Below, piece after piece: positions 43,475-52,275 of a DNA stretch of 64,000 nucleotides. Position numbers and translations under genes: made by a program. Each line of letters starts with the position of its first letter. Position 1 is the first letter of the stretch. Origin of the DNA: JADKAV01 sp037046735 (GTDB lineage Bacteria > Actinomycetota > Actinomycetes > S36-B12 > UBA10799); NCBI GenBank assembly GCA_037046735.1, contig JBAOHC010000024.1:104937-168936 (forward strand), given 5' to 3'. The notes beneath the pieces are model-generated. The model saw only the letters and a list, made by a program, of their open reading frames with translations, did no database searches and was not told the origin of the DNA.

Positions 43475-44320
43475 ATCAGTTCCTGTAGATACAGGCCGCG
43501 GTGCACGTCGAGGGGGTGCGAGATCCCGGTGCGGCAAACGCCTGCGAACTCCTCGGCGATGGTGCGCTGCACCTCGTCGCGCTCGTCGTCAGGGCGCTGC
43601 GGAGCAGACACGATGCCGGCCGGGCCGAAGACGTCGCAGTCCCACAGGAACCCGGGCACGACCGAGGAGATGCTGGCCTGGCCAACCGCACCACTGGCAT
43701 GGCGTGTGGTGACCGCCAGCCAGCCTTGCGGATCGCCGGTGTACTCGATCTGATCGATGTGCCCGGCCACCGCGTCCATCAGGTCCAACACGTGCGGACC
43801 GACATCGAGCAGGGCGCCCTCGCGCAGGCGCCAGGGGGTGTGGAAGGGGCTGTCGGGGAGGAAGGCGCCGGACACGAACGACGTGCGCAGCCCGGTGACC
43901 TGCATGCCATCGACCTGCGCGAGGAACGCCCGGATGCGCTTGGAGTACCGGCGACTGAGGACCACCTGGCTCGGCACGCCCGTCGCATCGATGGCCGCGA
44001 CCATCTCCCTGGCCTGCGGCAACGTCATGGCGATCGGTTTCTCCAGCAGGAGCGGCTTCCCGGCGCGCGCCGCCACCGGCGCCAACTCCGCCTGCACATC
44101 CGGGGGCACCGCGAAGGACACCGCGTCGCACTGGGTGAGGAACTCCTCGAATTGGTCGGTACCCACCGCCCCGTACTGATCGGCCAAGCGCGTGGGCAGA
44201 CGTGAGGCGCCGCCCCCAGACCGCGCTGAGCACCGTTTCACTTCCTGCGCTGAGCATCGGGGCGTGCATCATCTGCGCCCACGGCCCCGCCCCGACCACA
44301 CCCACTCGCACCGGCTCCAT
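43465..44320 (-). pseudogene. Gfo/Idh/MocA oxidoreductase with one frameshift
   Basis: The N-terminal NAD(P)-binding part MEPVRVGVVGAGPWAQMM reads from ATG 44320 to about 44217, and the rest (RLADQYGAVGTDQFEEFL, EKPIAM) continues in the next frame to 43465. Removing one base from the five-C run at 44213-44217 joins them as VLSAVWGGASRLPTRLADQY. The EKP motif with its catalytic-region Lys is present. The indel in a homopolymer may be a sequencing error. Substrate unknown; probably a sugar or related polyol. Confidence 0.82.
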
Positions 44321-44384
44321 GTCAGGTAAGTGTGCCACCAGACGGGCCCATGCGGACGTGCGCCAGGACGGCGATACTTGGACG

Positions 44385-45521
44385 GTGTTGTATCGCCGCT
44401 TCGGTCGCACCGAACTCCAGATGCCCGTGTTCAGCTGTGGCGGTATGCGCTTCCAGCAGAGCTGGTCGGATCGCGGTCAACCCATCCGCGACGAGGCGCA
44501 GGAGAACCTGGCCGCCACCGTGCAGGCGGCGATGGACCGCGGCATCACGCACATCGAGACCGCGCGCGGGTATGGCACCAGCGAACGGCAACTCGGCATG
44601 CTCATGCCCGATCTGGACCGGCAGCGTCTGATCCTGCAGACGAAGGTGGCACCCACCCCCGATCCGGCAGCGTTCGAGGCGCACGTGTTGGAATCCCTGG
44701 ATCGACTGAAGGTGTCGCGGGTCGACCTGTTGGGTCTGCACGGCATCAACACGTACGAGAAGTTGTGGTGGGCGCTGCGCCCCGGCGGCTGTCTGGAAGT
44801 GGCGCGCAGCATGCAGGCGGCCGGACTGATCGGGCACGTCGGCTTCTCCACGCACGGCACGGTGCAGATGATCCAGCAGGCGCTGGCCGCTGACTTCGAC
44901 TACGTCAATCTGCACTGGTACTGGATCTTCCAGCGCAACTGGCCGGTCATCGCGCAGGCTGCGCAGCGGGACATGGGGGTGTTCATCATCAGCCCGGCGG
45001 ACAAGGGCGGCCGACTCTACGATCCGTCACCGCGGCTGCAAGAACTGTGCGCACCTTTGCATCCGCTGGTCTTCAACGCCTTGTTCTGCCTGAGCCGACC
45101 GGAGGTGCACACGCTGAGCATCGGCGCCGCAACCCCGGCCGACTTCGACCTCGCGGTCAGCGCGCTGGACCACGACTTCAGCGAGATCGAACAGCCCGCG
45201 GCGCGCCTGCTGGCAGCCATGGCCGACACCCTCGGCGACGGTGTCTGGGAGCAGATCGGCCAAGGGATCCCGGCGTGGGATCACTGCCCCGGCCTGATCA
45301 ATGTGGAGATGACCGTGCTGCTGCGCGCCGTACTGCTTGCGTGGGGCATGGATGGTTTCGCGAAGTGGCGTTACGGGATGCTCGGCAATGAGTCGGACTG
45401 GCTGCCGGGCATGGACGCGCGCGACGCGGGCAACTTCGACTTCACTCGGGCGCTGGCGCATTCCCCGTTGGCCGAGCAGATCGCGACCTGGCTACCAGGC
45501 GCGCACGATCTGCTGACGTAA
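44385..45521 (+). CDS. Aldo/keto reductase-like protein
   Basis: About 378 residues. Motifs are FSCGGMRFQQSW, GITHIETARGYGTSERQLG (Tyr of the active site; the family Asp is Glu here), ILQTKVAPTP (Lys) and VDLLGLHGINT (His). The C-terminal 120 residues form an extra domain unlike standard AKRs and with no ferredoxin-type CxxC cluster. Start is GTG 44385 or TTG 44388; the longer frame to 44202 overlaps the Gfo/Idh gene and is unlikely. Divergent from the Gfo/Idh gene. Confidence 0.85.
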   Translation: MLYRRFGRTELQMPVFSCGGMRFQQSWSDRGQPIRDEAQENLAATVQAAMDRGITHIETARGYGTSERQLGMLMPDLDRQRLILQTKVAPTPDPAAFEAHVLESLDRLKVSRVDLLGLHGINTYEKLWWALRPGGCLEVARSMQAAGLIGHVGFSTHGTVQMIQQALAADFDYVNLHWYWIFQRNWPVIAQAAQRDMGVFIISPADKGGRLYDPSPRLQELCAPLHPLVFNALFCLSRPEVHTLSIGAATPADFDLAVSALDHDFSEIEQPAARLLAAMADTLGDGVWEQIGQGIPAWDHCPGLINVEMTVLLRAVLLAWGMDGFAKWRYGMLGNESDWLPGMDARDAGNFDFTRALAHSPLAEQIATWLPGAHDLLT

Positions 45522-45522
45522 G

Positions 45523-46035
45523 TCAGGACAGCGTGTCCAGGGCCTTCTGAGCGACCTTCTCGCGCGTTTGCGCGCCGTCCAATTTGGTCTTGGCTATCTG
45601 AACGTCCAGTTGCGCCTTTGTCAGGTCGCTCGATGGGTCAGGCGGGGGCGCACTGAGTTGCGACTGCACCTGCGACAACTGCGCCTGCAGTGCGTCGAGT
45701 TCGGCACGCGCCTGGGACTCTTTGGCGCTGGCCGCCTGCTGAGCGGGCGCTGCCAGTGCCCCCACCAGCGGCACCTTGGCCACGGTATCGGTCAGATCGG
45801 AGGCCCCCTGAGCGCTCTCGAGGTCGTCCTCGGCCTGCCCGATCTTGACGTTGAGGGCGTCGATCTGGGCCTGCACCGCGGACTTCTGTGCGTGAACCGC
45901 GTCGTCAGCGGCCTTCTGCACGGCATCCGCGTGGGCTTGCGCTTTGCTGACCTGTTCCTGGTAGCGGACGATGTCCTCGCGCGCCTTGTACAGCTCCTTG
46001 AGCGCCTTGTCCCGTGCCATGTCGGCGATGCCCAT
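45523..46035 (-). CDS. Coiled-coil protein, unknown
   Basis: A 170-residue soluble protein rich in Ala, Gln, Lys and Asp. Heptad-like helices span residues 5-90 (LYKAREDIVRYQEQVSKAQA) and 105-170 (ELDALQAQLSQVQSQLS). No Cys, signal peptide or membrane helix. ATG 46035 has GAGGAG upstream. Relatives may be found as hypothetical proteins of actinomycetes; no function is implied. Confidence 0.7.
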   Translation of the reverse strand: MGIADMARDKALKELYKAREDIVRYQEQVSKAQAHADAVQKAADDAVHAQKSAVQAQIDALNVKIGQAEDDLESAQGASDLTDTVAKVPLVGALAAPAQQAASAKESQARAELDALQAQLSQVQSQLSAPPPDPSSDLTKAQLDVQIAKTKLDGAQTREKVAQKALDTLS

Positions 46036-46150
46036 CGCGTCTCCTCGTCCTCGGTGTTCCACCCGCCAGTGTGGACCTTGGGATAGGCCGGATGCGACCG
46101 ATGCCGCCGGCCCGAACCGCGATGATGCGGACAACAGGGCTCCAGGCGAG

Positions 46151-46204
46151 CAAATGGGCATTCGTTGCGATTTCCCACGGCGTGTCCCAGCAACAAATGC
46201 CCAA
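46151..46204 (+). repeat. Family B element, single copy left of the IS
   Basis: CAAATGGGCATTCGTTGCG, then CCCACGGCGTGTCCCAGCAA and CAAATGCCCAA. TGGGCA pairs with TGCCCA and GTTGC with GCAAC. It agrees with the first unit of the array at 47821 except at two or three positions. It ends eight bases before the IS left end. Confidence 0.8.
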
Positions 46205-46216
46205 CCGCGGAACCTG

Positions 46217-47257
46217 TCAACCTGTTTGGAGTCGGTCGAGGGGTTGTTCTTGGTTGAGTACTACGCAGGCCATGGGGGTTCTGGCTTGCGGGGGTCGGCG
46301 GTAGCGGCCGGGGTTGTCCCGGTAGAGCTGGTCGAGGGTGGCTTGGCGCTGGTGATGGACGTGGATCCAGCTGCCGTCGTGGACGCTGGCCGGGGTGTGG
46401 CCTTCCAGGGAGGAGTGCCGGTGGGTGTGGTTGTACCAGTCGATCAGCTCGGCGGCCCAGGCCCGGGCATGGGCGAGGTTTTCGAAGTATGGCGGGTAGC
46501 CGGGGCGGTATTTCCCGGTCTTGAACCAGGCCTCTGAGAAAGGGTTGTCGTTGGACACCCGGGGCCGGTTACGGCTGCGGGTGATCCCGAATTCGTGCAG
46601 GACTGTGCCCAGCGCGATCGACATCATCGATGATCCCCGGTCGGAGTGCAGCAGCCACGGGCGCTGGTCGTCAGGCAGGGCTTGAAGTGCGTCTCCGAGC
46701 ATGTCCGCGGCCAGATGATCGACTTCGGCTTCCTCGACCCGCCAGGCCACGATCTTGCGGGAGAACACATCGATCACCGCGTACAGGCAGTAGCTGATCC
46801 CGCGGTAGGGTCCGGGAAGCATGGTGATGTCCCAGGACCACACCTGTCGCGCGCCGGTAGCTTCCCATTGCGGCATCGCGGTGGCCCGGTGTCGGCGGGT
46901 ACGCCGGGTAGGCCGGCACGCGTCCAGGTACGTGGCGGCGATCCGGTACCAGGATTTCAGCGACGCCACCGGATCCCCAGCATCCAGCGCCTGGTAGTAG
47001 GCCTGGTGCACCGAATCCTCGGCGTCGAAGGCGTCCTGTACCTTCGCGATGATCTCTGCGATCTCCGGATCGGTCAGCCAGGACTGGCAGCGCCGAGCAG
47101 TATGCGCCGCCGGCTGGCTGGTCTTGGCTCGTGGCTTGCGCCGGTAGTGCCACGTCGACGGGGCCAGTCCGATGAGTCCCAGCACCTTGGTCTGCGACCA
47201 GCCCGCCGCCACCATCTCCTCGACGAGTTCGGCCTCCTGGTCGTAGAAGGCGGCCAA
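46217..47257 (-). CDS. IS3-family transposase, catalytic subunit (orfB)
   Basis: 346 residues with an rve integrase core. The DDE residues are D in VWSWDITMLPG, D in LLHSDRGSSM and E in NPFSEAWFKTGK. A helical N-terminal region includes WSQTKVLGLIGLAPSTWHYR. The annotated start is a TTG; the frame extends upstream to within the orfA end without a better start, so expression may depend on coupling or frameshifting from orfA. The stop lies inside the left inverted repeat. It appears complete. Confidence 0.92.
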   Translation of the reverse strand: MAAFYDQEAELVEEMVAAGWSQTKVLGLIGLAPSTWHYRRKPRAKTSQPAAHTARRCQSWLTDPEIAEIIAKVQDAFDAEDSVHQAYYQALDAGDPVASLKSWYRIAATYLDACRPTRRTRRHRATAMPQWEATGARQVWSWDITMLPGPYRGISYCLYAVIDVFSRKIVAWRVEEAEVDHLAADMLGDALQALPDDQRPWLLHSDRGSSMMSIALGTVLHEFGITRSRNRPRVSNDNPFSEAWFKTGKYRPGYPPYFENLAHARAWAAELIDWYNHTHRHSSLEGHTPASVHDGSWIHVHHQRQATLDQLYRDNPGRYRRPPQARTPMACVVLNQEQPLDRLQTG

Positions 47258-47277
47258 CTGCTCGGCCTGCTCGTCGG

Positions 47278-47715
47278 TCAGTCGCCGGTTGTACTGTCCG
47301 CGCTCTCGCTGTGGGCGTGCAAGAGCGCGATAGCTTTTCCCAACGCCTCACTCACCCGCCCCGCAGCGTCGATCTGAGCCTGTGCAGCCGCCAACTGCTG
47401 CTCATGCGCAACCTCCCGAGCCGCCGACTGCAGCTCATGCTCAACCTCGCGAGCCGCCATCTGCGCCTGCAGCGAGGTCACCTCCTTGCGAAGCCGGGCA
47501 ACTTCCCGGTTGGCTTTCGGATCGTTCATCCACACTCCTCTGGGCACCAAACCCGTTTCCAGGGTCCCTTCATAGACCTGCGTACGCCACTGCCGGATCT
47601 GAAACCGACTGATCCCGTGCTCGGCCAAGTACGGGCCCTTCAACCCGTACGGGGCCTCCAGATAGGCCAGCACATGCTCCCGGCGCTGCTCCACGGTCAA
47701 ACCACGAACCGCCAT
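47278..47715 (-). CDS. IS3-family transposase DNA-binding subunit (orfA)
   Basis: 145 residues. Helix-turn-helix region near residues 8-45 (EQRREHVLAYLEAPYG, HGISRFQIRQWRTQVYEG) followed by a long coiled-coil with heptads (LRKEVTSLQAQMAAREVEHE). OrfA of this group binds the IS ends and can be fused to OrfB by frameshift. It lies 20 bases upstream of the annotated orfB start. Confidence 0.88.
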   Translation of the reverse strand: MAVRGLTVEQRREHVLAYLEAPYGLKGPYLAEHGISRFQIRQWRTQVYEGTLETGLVPRGVWMNDPKANREVARLRKEVTSLQAQMAAREVEHELQSAAREVAHEQQLAAAQAQIDAAGRVSEALGKAIALLHAHSESADSTTGD

Positions 47716-47779
47716 CTTCGATCATCTCCAATCAGGTGATGACCGACTCACACTCAGACTGACAGGTAGGGCCGCTCAA

Positions 47780-48297
47780 CCCCCGGAGCCGGCGACCCGC
47801 ACCCCCGGCCCCAACCCCACCAAATGGGCACTCGTTGCGATTCCCCACGGCGTGTCCCAGCAACAAATGCCCAATTGCCCAAGCCCCGCGGGCCGGCGAC
47901 CCGCACCCCCGGCCCCAACCCCACCAAATCGGCACTCGTTGCGATTTCCCACGGCGTGTCCCAGCAACAACTGCCCAATTGCCCAAGTCCCGCGGGCCGG
48001 CGACCCGCACCCCCGGCCCCAACCCCACCAAAATGGGCACAAGGTGCGATTTCCCACGGCGTGTCCCAGCAACAACTGCCCAATTGCCCAAGTCCCGCGG
48101 GCCGGCGACCCGCACCCCCGGCCCCAACCCCACCAAATGGGCACAAGGTGCGATTTCCCACGGCGTGTCCCAGCAACAACTGCCCAATTGCCCAAGTCCC
48201 GCGGGCCGGCGACCCGCACCCCCGGCCCCAACCCCAGCAAATGGGCACAAGGTGCGATTCCCCACGGCGTGTCCCAGCAACAACTGCCCAATTGCTC
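47780..48297 (+). repeat. 104-bp tandem array containing five family B elements
   Basis: CAAATGGGCA-type starts occur at 47821, 47925, 48029, 48134 and 48238, so the period is 104, 104, 105 and 104 bp. Each unit holds a family B element (CCCACGGCGTGTCCCAGCAA) and a GC-rich linker CCGGCGACCCGCACCCCCGG then CCCCAACCCCACC. Units 1-2 have CACTCGTTGCG and units 3-5 have CACAAGGTGCG. Because 104 and 105 are not multiples of three, the open frames through it are not genes. The 544-bp gap between IS and DUF2243 is otherwise empty. Confidence 0.9.
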
Positions 48298-48311
48298 AGG
48301 GCCGGGGAGAT

Positions 48312-48770
48312 CTAGGCGCCAAGCGCCGCATCCCGCTCACACTGCCGGATACCCCGCGCCCGCAACCACCAGCCGGTACCGATCTGCGCCAGCGCGAACG
48401 CCAGGAACCCAAGGTCCCAGGCCAGCGGACCGCCGAGGTCGTCACGCACGTGGTGGATGCCGAGGACCTGATGGTTGACGATGCCCTCCACCAGGTTGAA
48501 GAAGCCCCAGCCCATCAGGAGCAGCCCGAGGTGCAGCGACCAGTTGGGCGCCACCGACCCACGCTGCCAGGCCGCGACGAGCAGCAGCGAACCGACCAGT
48601 ACACACACCCAGGCGAAGGCGTGGAACAGCCCGTCAGCCAGGGTGTTCAGGCCTACGTCGGTCTCGACGTGGGACAACATGTGATGCCACTGCAGGATCT
48701 GATGCAGCAGGACGCCATCCACGAATCCACCGAGGCCGATTCCGAGCAGCAAGGCCCCCCAACGACTCAT
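48312..48770 (-). CDS. DUF2243 membrane protein
   Basis: A 152-residue, four-helix membrane protein. GIGLGGFVDGVLLHQILQWH followed by HMLSHVE and GLFHAFAWVCVL is the DUF2243 signature with several conserved His. Function is unknown; His-rich helices suggest metal or heme contact. It follows the MFS gene by 27 bases on the same strand, so the two are probably one transcript. Confidence 0.88.
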   Translation of the reverse strand: MSRWGALLLGIGLGGFVDGVLLHQILQWHHMLSHVETDVGLNTLADGLFHAFAWVCVLVGSLLLVAAWQRGSVAPNWSLHLGLLLMGWGFFNLVEGIVNHQVLGIHHVRDDLGGPLAWDLGFLAFALAQIGTGWWLRARGIRQCERDAALGA

Positions 48771-48797
48771 ACGGCCCCGTACCCGGGTCCTGCGAAA

Positions 48798-50054
48798 TCA
48801 GCCGCGATGGTCCGTTCGCATGCCCGGGGTGGCCAGCAGCCCCGCGAGCACCAGCACCGGCAGCACTGCCACGGCGCACAGCACACCGTAGGAGAACTGC
48901 ACCACGACCACTCCCGCGACGACCCCGCCGAGGGCACCTGCGACGTTCATGCACAGGTCCGAAAGCCCTTGGACGGCCGGCCGGTCAGCCGCCTCGGCGT
49001 CATCGGTGAGCAGGGTCGAACCGGCGATCAGCGTGCAGGACCAGCCGAGGCCGAGCAGGAACAACCCCGTGCCCAGCATCGGTGTGTTGTCTCCCGGTGC
49101 CGCGCCACTGATCACGCAGGAGGCGCCCAGGATCATCACCCCCACGACGATGACCTCCACCCGGCCGAACCGGTCCACCGCCCAGCCGACCACGGGCGAC
49201 AGCGCGAACATCCCCAGGACGTGCACGCTGATCACCAGCCCGATGAGTTGCAAGGAGACGTCGACGTGGGACATGTGCACCGGCGTCATCACCATCACCA
49301 TGACCATCACGACGTGCCCAATCGAGACCGCTGTGATGCCCAGCACCGCCCGGCGGTGGCCACGCAGATGGGCCAGGCCATCGCGCAAACTGGAATGGGC
49401 GATCTGGCCGCTGGTCCGCGCGGCGATCGATCGCGCGAGCAGATACGGATCGGGCCGCAGCCGCAGCACCAGCAACAAGGCTCCTGCGAACAGGACAAGC
49501 GTGGCCAGGACGTAGGGCCCGGTGAGCTGTGGCAGGCCGAACGTCAGCGCAAGGTTGCCTGTGAACTCCAGCAGATTGGGCCCGAGAACGGCCCCGATCG
49601 TGCCTGCCCAGACCACGATGGCCAGCGCCCGGCCGCGGTGCTCGGCAGGCGCGAGGTCGGTCGCCGCATATCTGCCCTGATAGCCGGCGGCGGTCGACAC
49701 ACCGAGCAGCAGGCAGCCGAGCAGCACTGCCCACAACGCCCCCGCGACCGCCCCCACCACGACGACGGCCGCCCCGACCGCGCCGATGGCGTAGCCGGTG
49801 GCCAGTGCGATCCGCCGGCCCCGGGCCAGCGCCATCCGGGCCAGCGGCAGGGCCAGCACCGCCGCGCCGAGCACACCGGCTGTCTGGGCCAAGCCCGCGG
49901 CCGCGTCCCCGCCGAGTCCCGCCGCGATCAACGCCCCGGCCGGCAGGGATCCCGCGACGGCGATGCCACTGAGCATCTGCGTGATGGACAAGGTGGACAC
50001 GGTGCGGCGCTGGATCAGCACGATGTCAGTCGCCTGGTGCACGTCCACGGTCAC
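48798..50054 (-). CDS. MFS transporter
   Basis: A 418-residue, 12-helix major facilitator. The loop 2-3 motif is degenerate (LARMALARGRRIALATGYAI), and a second cytoplasmic loop reads VGWAVDRFGRVEVIVVGVMI. Several helices are unusually rich in Met and His (GHVVMVMVMVMTPVHMSHVD). Substrate unknown. Start is GTG 50054. It is divergent from rsgA, with a 68-bp gap. Confidence 0.88.
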   Translation of the reverse strand: MTVDVHQATDIVLIQRRTVSTLSITQMLSGIAVAGSLPAGALIAAGLGGDAAAGLAQTAGVLGAAVLALPLARMALARGRRIALATGYAIGAVGAAVVVVGAVAGALWAVLLGCLLLGVSTAAGYQGRYAATDLAPAEHRGRALAIVVWAGTIGAVLGPNLLEFTGNLALTFGLPQLTGPYVLATLVLFAGALLLVLRLRPDPYLLARSIAARTSGQIAHSSLRDGLAHLRGHRRAVLGITAVSIGHVVMVMVMVMTPVHMSHVDVSLQLIGLVISVHVLGMFALSPVVGWAVDRFGRVEVIVVGVMILGASCVISGAAPGDNTPMLGTGLFLLGLGWSCTLIAGSTLLTDDAEAADRPAVQGLSDLCMNVAGALGGVVAGVVVVQFSYGVLCAVAVLPVLVLAGLLATPGMRTDHRG

Positions 50055-50122
50055 TGGCCCAGGCTAGCCCGCCACGAAACCCGCTGGCGTCGGGTATAAC
50101 GCCCGATCCATACTCGAGGGCA

Positions 50123-51139
50123 GTGAACAGTGACCCCGTCGCCAGTGTGCGTGCCCGCGTGATCGCGGTGCACAAGAACCGCTGGGAGATCCAGCTGCAC
50201 GACGGCCGGCACCTCGAGGCGATCGCGGTCCGCGGACTCGATCCCGATCTGCCCGTCGTCGGCGACTGGGTGACAGCGACGCTGCGCCAGACCGACACCA
50301 TCGCCCGCATCACCGCCATCGAACCCCGCCGCACCTACCTGAGCCGCAAGCGACCCGGTGACGTCGAACACGACGCTGTCGTGGAGCAGCCGATCGCCGC
50401 GAACATTGATGTGGCGCTGCTCGCGATGGCCGACGACGACTTCAGCGTGCGTCGCCTGGAGCGTTACCTGACGCTGGCCTGGGACTCCGGCGCTACGCCG
50501 ATCATCGTGCTCACCAAGGCCGACCTCACATCCCCCGAGGTGCTGCAGCTCATGGCCGCCGACGCGCAGTCGGTGTCCCTGGGGATCCAGACGGTCGTCA
50601 CCAGCGCCTTCACCGGGCAGGGCTTGAACGAGTTGCGGGAGATACTCGTGCCGGGGTCCTGCGCGATCGTGCTCGGCTCCTCAGGTGTGGGCAAGTCGAG
50701 TCTGCTCAACGCGCTCGCGGGTACCGACCTGCAGAACGTCTCCCACGTCCGACAGTTCGACGGCAAGGGGCGGCACACGACCACGTCCCGACGGCTCATC
50801 GAGTTGCCCTGGGGTGCCTACCTCGTCGACACACCTGGCCTGCGCGAACTGCAGATCTGGGGCGACGAGCAGTCGCTGTCGCACAGTTTCGCCGACGTCG
50901 AGGACATTGCCGCGCAGTGCAGGTTCAGCGACTGCACACATGACACGGAGCCCGGCTGCGCGGTCCAGGAGGCCGTCGCGCAGGGCCTGCTTGCGGCCGA
51001 GCGCCTGCAGAGCTGGCGGCGCCTGCACCGGGAGCTGGCCTACCTGGCGCGTAAGACCGATGGCGGCGCCGCGCGGGCCGAACGGCAGCGGTGGAAGGCC
51101 ATCGCGAAACAGCAGCGGGCCATCAAACGGGATCGCTGA
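50123..51139 (+). CDS. rsgA: Ribosome small subunit-dependent GTPase RsgA
   Basis: A 338-residue maturation factor of the 30S subunit. The circular permutation G4-G1-G3 is visible: TKAD at 131-134, GSSGVGKS at 185-192 and DTPG at 236-239. An N-terminal OB-fold covers about 1-80. The C-terminal zinc site is C266, C271, H273 and C279 (CRFSDCTHDTEPGC). Start GTG 50123. Its last 17 bp overlap the P450 gene on the other strand. Confidence 0.95.
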   Translation: MNSDPVASVRARVIAVHKNRWEIQLHDGRHLEAIAVRGLDPDLPVVGDWVTATLRQTDTIARITAIEPRRTYLSRKRPGDVEHDAVVEQPIAANIDVALLAMADDDFSVRRLERYLTLAWDSGATPIIVLTKADLTSPEVLQLMAADAQSVSLGIQTVVTSAFTGQGLNELREILVPGSCAIVLGSSGVGKSSLLNALAGTDLQNVSHVRQFDGKGRHTTTSRRLIELPWGAYLVDTPGLRELQIWGDEQSLSHSFADVEDIAAQCRFSDCTHDTEPGCAVQEAVAQGLLAAERLQSWRRLHRELAYLARKTDGGAARAERQRWKAIAKQQRAIKRDR

Positions 51140-52247
51140 CCGCCCGCACCCGCAGCGCGCGAAATCCCCCCGAGGGGTACCCGGCCCGTTGCGCCGCCAC
51201 GAGTTCGAAGGCTGGGATGGCGTGCAGGAACTCATCCAGGAACACCCCGAGTTCCAGGCGGGCCAGACCCTCCCCGGGGCAGTAGTGAACTCCCCGGCCA
51301 TACAGCAGGTTGTCGCGCGGATCCCGGTCGAGCCGGAACTGGTCGGCGGCATCGAAACGGGCGGGGTCACGTTGCACGGCGGGCCACAGGATCGTCACCG
51401 GCTCGTCGGCCGGGATGTCGCGCCCGCTGGCCGTGACCGGCACTGCGGTGCGCCGGCGGTCGGCGATCAGCGGGGCGTCGAGACGCAGAATCTCGTCCAT
51501 CGCCGGCTGCCGCAGTGCGGGGCGCTCGCGCAGCAGTTGCTGCTCCTGCGGGTGCTGGGCCAGGAATCCCACGATGATCCCCACGGCCGCGGCGATGGTC
51601 CCCAGCTCACCTGCCGTCCAGTTGCGCACGATGCTGACGATCTGGGCATCGGTGAGCGGCTGACCCGCCACCCGTTCACTTCGCAGCCCGGTGATGACCG
51701 GGCCTGGCCGGTCGGTGCGGAGGTTCTCCACGATGATCTCGTCGAACTGCTTGGCGACCCGCTCCAACTCCTCCCGATCCCCGCGCAGGGTCGCCGGTGC
51801 CGATTGCTCGGCCCAGGTCTGCAGAGCGGTGGCCGCACTCTGCGGCCAGCCCAGGTAGGCGCATTGGGCCCGTGCGGCGTACGGCAGTGCCAGATCCGCC
51901 ATGATGTCCAACTCCAGAGCGGCAGGTATGAGGTCCTCGGCCAGGCGGCGCAGCGCCGGGGCGAAATCATCGACAAACTGCGCCGTGAAGCAGCGGTCGA
52001 TGATGGCACGGTAAGCGGTGTGCTCCGGCGGGTCCATTCCATTGGGCACCGCGACATGGCGCGACACCTGACTGCTGTAGACCTCGTGATCGAGCAGAGC
52101 GGTCATGGCGTCGTGATGGTTCAGCAGCGACCAACCGAGGAAGTCACTGTGGGCCACGGGGCAGCGCTGGCGGAGTTCGTCATAGGCGCTGATCTGATCG
52201 ATCTGGACGGCGTCGGCTCGGGGGTCCCAGTCGTTGCGGTGCTCCAT
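51123..52247 (-). CDS. Cytochrome P450
   Basis: A 374-residue soluble P450. The heme ligand is C323 in LYGRGVHYCPGEGLARLE, and the K-helix pair is in DEILRLDAPL (E..R). The I-helix reads WTAGELGTIAAAVG and lacks a standard AG-x-D/E-T oxygen-activation motif. It is the third gene, 28 bases after the desaturase, in a reductase-desaturase-P450 operon, so the flavin/iron-sulfur reductase may feed both enzymes (inference). Substrate unknown; fatty-acid or lipid hydroxylation fits the setting. Confidence 0.93.
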   Translation of the reverse strand: MEHRNDWDPRADAVQIDQISAYDELRQRCPVAHSDFLGWSLLNHHDAMTALLDHEVYSSQVSRHVAVPNGMDPPEHTAYRAIIDRCFTAQFVDDFAPALRRLAEDLIPAALELDIMADLALPYAARAQCAYLGWPQSAATALQTWAEQSAPATLRGDREELERVAKQFDEIIVENLRTDRPGPVITGLRSERVAGQPLTDAQIVSIVRNWTAGELGTIAAAVGIIVGFLAQHPQEQQLLRERPALRQPAMDEILRLDAPLIADRRRTAVPVTASGRDIPADEPVTILWPAVQRDPARFDAADQFRLDRDPRDNLLYGRGVHYCPGEGLARLELGVFLDEFLHAIPAFELVAAQRAGYPSGGFRALRVRAVSDPV

Positions 52248-52275
52248 GACCCACCCCTACCCGCAGCGGCGTCGA

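Larger units (their letters stand above)
46212..47767 (-). mobile_element. IS3-family insertion sequence, about 1556 bp
   Basis: Outer ends read inwards are ACCTGTCAACCTGTTTGGAG with TCGGTC on the left and ACCTGTCAGTCTGAGTGTGA with GTCGGTC on the right, giving imperfect inverted repeats of about 27 bp with one gap. Two reading frames (orfA 47278-47715, orfB 46217-47257) encode the transposase. I see no convincing target-site duplication at these boundaries. Family B repeats lie on both sides. Confidence 0.85.

Noticed and set aside
47835..50099. 754-residue plus-strand ORF and several ORFs over the 104-bp array
   Set aside because: The repeat period is not a multiple of three, each frame gives unrelated peptides, and the rest is the antisense of MFS and DUF2243 genes.
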